From NCBI GenBank assembly GCA_902797405.1, contig CADBSP010000137.1:1-19085 (forward strand): DNA of 19,085 nt, in the 5' to 3' direction. This DNA is from an uncultured Eubacteriales bacterium. Its GTDB lineage: Bacteria > Bacillota > Clostridia > Peptostreptococcales > Anaerovoracaceae. The position numbers and the translations under genes are program-made. The notes under the pieces are model-generated. The model was given only the letters and a program-made list of their open reading frames with translations, had not been told where the DNA came from and did not search any database. Positions 14,265-19,085 of this stretch are shown here, in pieces (position 1 is the first letter of the stretch; each line of letters begins with the position of its first letter).

Positions 14265-16706
14265 ATGAGAGATTACAATTTTGATATAGATGAAAGTATA
14301 AATGGGATAGAGGATATAAAGCCATTACCAAAGGTTTATCCATGTGTGCCGCTAAGAGGCATCTCTATTTTTCCGGACACCATAGTACATTTTGATATAG
14401 GAAGGGACAAATCCGTTAGAGCTTTGGAAGCTGCCATGGCAGACGACAAGCTTATTTTCGTGTCTTCCCAAAAGGATGAAAGTGTTCTGATTCCAACATT
14501 TAGCGATATCTACAATGTGGGAACCATCGTTAAGGTTAAACAGATGCTAAAGATAAACGGCGATGTGGTAAGGGTATTGGTCGAAGGACTAAACAGAGCG
14601 AGCCTGGATACTCCGATAACCGAAGACGGATACATGTCCTGCACGGTTAATGAATTTCCTGATGCAATAAAAGAGGAGGGACTTTCTGTCGAGGAAAAGG
14701 CGGCTCTTAGAATACTTACGGATAAGTTTATTGAGTACGCAGCGTTAACAAGCCAGATAACCGACGAGACTGTGGATAAGACTTTGGCCGAAAAGGATCC
14801 CAGTGCCTTGGTTGATAAGATTGCAACAGAGCTTCAAATCAGCTGCGCACGCAAGCAAGTTGTTTTAGAGGCGAGGGACTTTAACGATAGAATTACCAAG
14901 CTTATTTCCATTATAACGGAGGAGAACGATATCTCCGTTATGGAAAAGCAACTGGCACAGAAGGTTAAGGAAAGCGTAGACAACAATCAAAAGGAATACT
15001 TCCTAAAAGAACGCATGAAGGTCATCCAGGAAGAGCTAGGTGAGGACGAAGATCCTACTCAAGAAGCCGACGAATGGTATAGGAAGCTGGATGAACTCAA
15101 ACTGGAGGAGCAGATAGATACGAAGGTAAGAAAAGAGATAAAAAGGTTCAGCCGTATGGCTCCTTCATCTGCAGAGAGTTCTGTAATCAGAAACTATGTC
15201 GAGACCATTCTGGACCTTCCCTGGCACTCCAGTTCCAAGGTAAATATGAACCTTAACAGAGCTTCAAAGATTCTGGAAAGAGATCACTATGGCCTAAAGG
15301 ACGTCAAAGAGAGGGTGCTGGAGTATTTGGCAGTTATTCATCTTTCCAAGTCCATAAAAGGTCCGATTCTTTGTTTGGTGGGGCCTCCGGGAACAGGAAA
15401 GACATCTATAGCAAGGTCCATTGCAGAGTCCACGGGAAGAAAGTTCGTCAGGATGTCGCTGGGTGGAGTTAGAGACGAGGCTGAGATTAGAGGCCATAGG
15501 AGGACCTACATTGGCGCAATCCCCGGAAGAATCATGACGAGCATAAAGGAAATCGGCGTAAACAATCCGGTCTTCTTGTTCGATGAGATAGATAAGGTTG
15601 GTGCAGACTATAAGGGTGATCCGTCTTCCGCTTTATTGGAAGTACTCGATCCGGAACAAAACAATACATTTACCGACCATTTCCTGGAGATACCATTTGA
15701 TCTTTCAAATGTGCTCTTTATCACCACCGCGAATTCTGTTGATACCATTCCAAGACCACTTCTGGACAGAATGGAAGTTATTCAGGTGAGCGGATATACA
15801 GAACAGGAAAAAGCAAAGATAGCCGAAAAATACCTCATCCCAAAGAAGATAAAAGAGCATGGTCTGAAAAAGGACGCGCTTAAGGTAAGTGGGCAAGCTC
15901 TTTCTGATGTTATCAATTTCTATACTAGGGAATCGGGAGTAAGAAATCTGGAAAGAGAGATAGCCGACATATGTAGAAAAGCAGCGTATTGGACTGTGAC
16001 AACAAAGAAGAAAACGTTTACGGTTACGCCTAAAAATCTGGAGAAGTATCTAGGTAAGAAAAAATTCCACTATGATACCATCCAGGGTAAAAGCGAAGTT
16101 GGCGTAGTTAACGGCATGGCGTGGACTCAGGTTGGAGGGGATACCCTTTCTATTGAGGTTGCGATACTTCAGGGAAGCGGGAACCTAACTTTGACAGGTA
16201 AGATGGGTGACGTGATGCAGGAATCCGCCAGGGCAGGAGTAAGCTACATTAGATCCATAGCGGAGGATTTCGGAATCAATCCGGAATTCCAAAAGGAAAA
16301 TGATATTCATATTCACGTGCCGGAGGGAGCAGTTCCAAAGGACGGCCCGTCTGCAGGCGTTACAATGTTCACGGCGGTTGTTTCTGCACTTACCGGCGTT
16401 CCTGTAAAACAGGACGTTGCCATGACAGGTGAAATAACCTTGAGAGGAAAAGTCCTCCCGGTTGGTGGAATAAAGGAAAAGGTACTTGCTGCTCACAGAG
16501 CGGGAGTAACCAAGATTCTTTTACCAAAGGAGAATATGAAGGACACTGAAGAGATACCTTTGGTTGTTAGAAAAGAGCTAACCTTCGTTCCTCTGGAATA
16601 TGCCAAGGAAGCACTTCCGGAAGCATTGGATGGAAAACTTCCCAAGAAGCTTGCTCCGAGCAAAAGCAAGAGCAAAGCTAAAACGAAAAAACAAAAGACG
16701 AGTTAG
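14265..16706 (+). CDS. lon: Lon ATP-dependent serine protease
   Basis: Lon degrades misfolded and selected regulatory proteins in the cytosol. The ATG at 14265 is preferred because AGAGGGAT (14251-14258) stands 6 nt before it; an in-frame ATG at 14208 lacks a ribosome site and would add 19 residues. The 813-residue protein has the N-terminal substrate domain (VPLRGISIFPDTIVHFDIGR), Walker A GPPGTGKT (373-380), Walker B with Asp440-Glu441 (FDEIDK), and the C-terminal peptidase domain with the Ser696 (KDGPSAG) and Lys739 (GGIKEKVLAAHR) dyad, 43 residues apart as in E. coli. The C-terminus is a Lys/Ser-rich tail (PSKSKSKAKTKKQK) beyond the usual end. clpX is 84 bp upstream and engB 8 bp downstream. 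Confidence 0.97.
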   Translation: MRDYNFDIDESINGIEDIKPLPKVYPCVPLRGISIFPDTIVHFDIGRDKSVRALEAAMADDKLIFVSSQKDESVLIPTFSDIYNVGTIVKVKQMLKINGDVVRVLVEGLNRASLDTPITEDGYMSCTVNEFPDAIKEEGLSVEEKAALRILTDKFIEYAALTSQITDETVDKTLAEKDPSALVDKIATELQISCARKQVVLEARDFNDRITKLISIITEENDISVMEKQLAQKVKESVDNNQKEYFLKERMKVIQEELGEDEDPTQEADEWYRKLDELKLEEQIDTKVRKEIKRFSRMAPSSAESSVIRNYVETILDLPWHSSSKVNMNLNRASKILERDHYGLKDVKERVLEYLAVIHLSKSIKGPILCLVGPPGTGKTSIARSIAESTGRKFVRMSLGGVRDEAEIRGHRRTYIGAIPGRIMTSIKEIGVNNPVFLFDEIDKVGADYKGDPSSALLEVLDPEQNNTFTDHFLEIPFDLSNVLFITTANSVDTIPRPLLDRMEVIQVSGYTEQEKAKIAEKYLIPKKIKEHGLKKDALKVSGQALSDVINFYTRESGVRNLEREIADICRKAAYWTVTTKKKTFTVTPKNLEKYLGKKKFHYDTIQGKSEVGVVNGMAWTQVGGDTLSIEVAILQGSGNLTLTGKMGDVMQESARAGVSYIRSIAEDFGINPEFQKENDIHIHVPEGAVPKDGPSAGVTMFTAVVSALTGVPVKQDVAMTGEITLRGKVLPVGGIKEKVLAAHRAGVTKILLPKENMKDTEEIPLVVRKELTFVPLEYAKEALPEALDGKLPKKLAPSKSKSKAKTKKQKTS

Positions 16707-16714
16707 AAAAAGCC

Positions 16715-17302
16715 ATGAGAATTATTAGTTCAGAGCTGGAAACCATAGCGGTAAAGCCTTCACAATACCCCCCCATGGATATGCCTGAAATTGCCTTTGT
16801 TGGAAGATCCAATGTGGGCAAATCTTCGCTTCTAAATTATCTGACCGGAAGAAAGAATCTAGCCAGAGTAAGCGGAAGCCCCGGTAAAACCAGGACCATC
16901 AATTTCTATTTAGTAAATGGGACATTTAGGTTTGTTGATCTTCCGGGATATGGCTATGCCAAGGTATCCAAGGAAATAACAAAGGACTGGGGAAGGATGA
17001 TGGAGGAGTTCTTTAGCAAAAGAGAGAACCTTAAACGTGTTGTTCAATTGGTTGACATAAGACATGCTCCGTCCAAACAGGATATTGAGATGTATGAATA
17101 CCTTAAACACTATGGACTTTCGGGACTGGTATGTGCAACCAAGGGAGATAAGGTCTCGGGAAACGAGAGGCAAAAGAACAAGGCTTTGATCAGAAAGACT
17201 CTGGGATTGGATGAAAACGATAAACTTATAGTTGTCTCCGCTTTAAAGAAAAGCGGAGCTCAGGAATTACTGGAAGCAATTAGCCTGGAATTGGAAGATT
17301 GA
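16715..17302 (+). CDS. engB: EngB/YsxC (YihA) ribosome biogenesis GTPase
   Basis: This TrmE-Era-EngA-like small GTPase takes part in late 50S subunit assembly. The 195-residue protein has the P-loop GRSNVGKSS (30-38), the conserved PGKTRTINF switch region (56-64), DLPGYGYA (75-82) and the guanine-specificity motif TKGDK (142-146). The start at 16715 has only a weak purine-rich site, but it begins 8 nt after the lon stop, so translation may depend on ribosomes finishing lon. A lon-engB pair is a recurrent Gram-positive order. Confidence 0.96.
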   Translation: MRIISSELETIAVKPSQYPPMDMPEIAFVGRSNVGKSSLLNYLTGRKNLARVSGSPGKTRTINFYLVNGTFRFVDLPGYGYAKVSKEITKDWGRMMEEFFSKRENLKRVVQLVDIRHAPSKQDIEMYEYLKHYGLSGLVCATKGDKVSGNERQKNKALIRKTLGLDENDKLIVVSALKKSGAQELLEAISLELED

Positions 17303-17325
17303 TTGTTGAGAATGTGAGGAATAAT

Positions 17326-17853
17326 ATGGCGGATATGACTATAGGTACTATTCTTTTTACAGAAGAGCAAATCCAAAAACGTGCAGAGGAACTGGGTGCA
17401 CAGATAACAAAGGACTATCAAGGCGAAGAACTGGTTTTGATAGGCACATTAAAAGGTGCAATCCTCTGGATGGCAGACCTTATGAAACGCATTGATTTGG
17501 ACACAGAGATAGACTTTATCGTTGCTTCCAGTTATGGAAAAAACACAACAACAAGCGGTATAGTGAAAATATCCAAGGACGTTGAATTGGACTTGGAAGG
17601 AAAGCATGTACTGATTGTAGAGGACATCGTGGATAGCGGTGTAACATTAAAAAGACTGACGGAATATTTTGCTGAGAGGAAGGCCAAGTCTGTAAAGGTC
17701 TGCTCACTTTTAGATAAACCATCCAGAAGAATAACCGACATCAAACCTGATTACCTAGGGTTCGAGGTCGAGGACTTATTCATAATTGGCTATGGATTGG
17801 ACTTTGATCAAAAATACAGAAACCTTCCCTATATTAGTTATTTGGAGTCATGA
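17326..17853 (+). CDS. hpt: Hypoxanthine-guanine phosphoribosyltransferase
   Basis: This purine salvage enzyme joins hypoxanthine or guanine to PRPP to give IMP or GMP. The ATG at 17326 is preferred, with GAGGA at 17316-17320; a TTG at 17299 overlapping the engB stop would add nine residues and is less likely. The 175-residue length is typical. The PRPP-binding motif is VLIVEDIVDSGVTL (95-108); GTLKGA (40-45) and SSYG (68-71) form the pyrophosphate and flexible loops; the C-terminal LPYISYLE is typical of bacterial HPRT. Its stop overlaps the next start (ATGA). Confidence 0.94.
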   Translation: MADMTIGTILFTEEQIQKRAEELGAQITKDYQGEELVLIGTLKGAILWMADLMKRIDLDTEIDFIVASSYGKNTTTSGIVKISKDVELDLEGKHVLIVEDIVDSGVTLKRLTEYFAERKAKSVKVCSLLDKPSRRITDIKPDYLGFEVEDLFIIGYGLDFDQKYRNLPYISYLES

Positions 17854-18512
17854 GGAGATTCAGCTTTCTTTGGTGTATAGTATTAATAATCATTCTACCT
17901 CTATCAATTATTACCCTAAGCGGGAATGTGGTTTTGAGAATCTCTGAAACCTATGTATACCATTTTAACGATAGCCAAGTGATTGAGGATATCGGAAGTA
18001 TAGTTTACGGTTCGGAAGTAGCAGACGAGATTACAGGATACTTTAATTCGCCATCAAGCGAAGAATTTCAAATCTACGAGGAAAACGGGGATTATAGAGA
18101 CCCAATATTCGATGAGGTGGAAAGTAGGGCCATGAAAAGAGCGAAAATACTTATGACGTGGACCCTGTTCTTTGCTGTGGTTCTGATGGGAGGTTCGATA
18201 GCCCTATACATTTTCATGACCACTTCAGTGGAGAGAGAAATGCTTAGACTCGTTGGGTTTATCGCACTAATCGTCTCAGCGATAGAGATGCTCCTGATTG
18301 ACTTTCTCATAACGAGGCCTGACTTTAGAGCTATGCTTTTTAAGCGATTTATCGGAGTTGAATTAGGTAAAGAATCAACGCTGATGATACTTCTCGGAAG
18401 TCCGTTTGAAAAAACCTATATCATTTTCTCTACGGTTTTAGCAATTGCGATTATAGGCATTTTCACATACATACATTACAGTACGACCAAAGAAAAAAGA
18501 TTGTTTTCCTAG
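17850..18512 (+). CDS. Integral membrane protein, possibly TIGR01906/DUF1461-like
   Basis: This 220-residue protein has one membrane helix near residues 6-27, an acidic non-membrane stretch of about 70 residues (with YHFNDSQ and EEFQIYEENGDY), two helices near 99-122 and 130-151, and a last one near 187-208, ending in a basic KEKRLFS tail. This four-helix plan and a large first external loop resemble the TIGR01906/DUF1461 family, which includes the lipoprotein intramolecular transacylase Lit. However, I do not see the His-containing motif usual in that family before helix 2, so the match is uncertain and enzyme activity should not be assumed. The start overlaps the hpt stop by four bases, showing coupling. 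Confidence 0.55.
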   Translation: MRRFSFLWCIVLIIILPLSIITLSGNVVLRISETYVYHFNDSQVIEDIGSIVYGSEVADEITGYFNSPSSEEFQIYEENGDYRDPIFDEVESRAMKRAKILMTWTLFFAVVLMGGSIALYIFMTTSVEREMLRLVGFIALIVSAIEMLLIDFLITRPDFRAMLFKRFIGVELGKESTLMILLGSPFEKTYIIFSTVLAIAIIGIFTYIHYSTTKEKRLFS

Positions 18513-18560
18513 GATAAATCATTTATGCTATAAACGTACCATTAGAGAAAGGGAATTGAG

Positions 18561-19085
18561 ATGGTAGAAGATATAGTAAAAAAGAAAATAGCAGCAGCCA
18601 TAAGGACTGAGGACGATTTTAATATTGCCCTGGAATCCGGAGTGGATGTTGTTTTTTTGCTTTATTCCAATATTATGACTATCGATAGAAGAATAAGGCA
18701 AATTCATGATGCCAATAAAAAAGTATTCATTCACTTGGACTTTGCAGAAGGAGTCGGTAAGGACAAAGGAGGAATCGAATTCCTGGCAAAAAACAATGCG
18801 GATGGGATACTTACAACCAGAACAAATATAGTTAGATTGGCAAAAGAAGCGGGGCTTATTACTGTTCAAAGATTCTTTTTGGTGGATTCACATTCACTTA
18901 ATACTTCGGTTGAATCCATCAGAATATCTAAACCGGATATAATCGAATTGATGCCGGGAATTGTTACAAAGAAAATAAAAGAATTCTCCCAAATAGTCGA
19001 TATGCCGATTATTGCGGGAGGAATAATAGAAACCGAGGAAGAGGTTAGAGCTGCCCTGGAAGCAGGTGCGGACCTGGTCTCTACA
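18561..19085 (+). CDS. glpP: GlpP-type glycerol-3-phosphate responsive antiterminator, 3' partial
   Basis: The frame is open for 175 codons to the right edge. The sequence follows the GlpP family closely: DVVFLLYSNIMTIDRRI, KVFIHLDFAEGVGKDKGGIE, ADGILTTRTN, TVQRFFLVDSHSL, IELMPGIVTK, IIAGGIIETEEEV and AGADLVST. GlpP is a TIM-barrel-like RNA-binding protein that, with glycerol 3-phosphate, permits transcription through terminators ahead of glp genes. The ATG at 18561 is preceded by AAAGGG at 18548-18553. Only a few residues should be missing. Glycerol kinase or glycerol-3-phosphate dehydrogenase genes would be expected just outside the window, but none is visible here. Confidence 0.9.
   Translation, partial: MVEDIVKKKIAAAIRTEDDFNIALESGVDVVFLLYSNIMTIDRRIRQIHDANKKVFIHLDFAEGVGKDKGGIEFLAKNNADGILTTRTNIVRLAKEAGLITVQRFFLVDSHSLNTSVESIRISKPDIIELMPGIVTKKIKEFSQIVDMPIIAGGIIETEEEVRAALEAGADLVST

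Overview
The window looks like a chromosomal piece of a low-to-mid GC Gram-positive anaerobe of the Clostridia (Eubacteriales; family not resolvable by eye). The evidence is strong AAGGAGG-type ribosome binding sites, the tig-clpP-clpX-lon-engB gene order, two surface proteins with cell wall binding repeat 2 (CWB2) modules, an LCP wall-assembly protein and a GlpP-type antiterminator.

Layout. (1) 1-6334 is an AT-rich accessory region with two plus-strand surface-protein genes. The first, cut by the left edge, is a subtilisin-family (S8) protease carrying CWB2 repeats at its N side. The second is a secreted 1083-residue protein with a beta-rich N-terminal region, a papain-like Cys/His/Asp domain in the middle and three CWB2 repeats at the C end. 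They are separated by 618 bp without a convincing gene. (2) 6335-6763 holds a compact unit that I consider the most interesting item. A 27-residue hydrophobic peptide gene sits between long inverted repeats, with promoter-like sequences facing inward from both sides, alternative hairpins in the leader and a bidirectional terminator over the stop codon. It has the architecture of a type I toxin/antisense-RNA module. (3) 6764-9300 holds divergent maf (nucleotide pyrophosphatase) and lcp (wall polymer ligase) genes. (4) 9393-10821 holds divergent CYTH and deoC genes whose promoters overlap at a perfect 10-bp dyad. (5) 10865-16706 is a protein quality-control cluster: trigger factor, ClpP, ClpX and Lon. 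(6) 16715-19085 continues on the same strand with engB, hpt, a membrane protein and a partial glpP.

How the genes fit together. Region 5 couples folding on the ribosome (Tig) with ATP-dependent proteolysis (ClpXP, Lon); tig/clpP overlap by one base and hpt/membrane protein by four, so long cotranscription is likely. The gap between clpP and clpX carries interlocking inverted repeats that could act as an RNA switch. Regions 1 and 3 concern the cell surface: CWB2 proteins bind wall polymers, which LCP enzymes attach to peptidoglycan. No tRNA, rRNA, CRISPR array or intact insertion sequence was seen.
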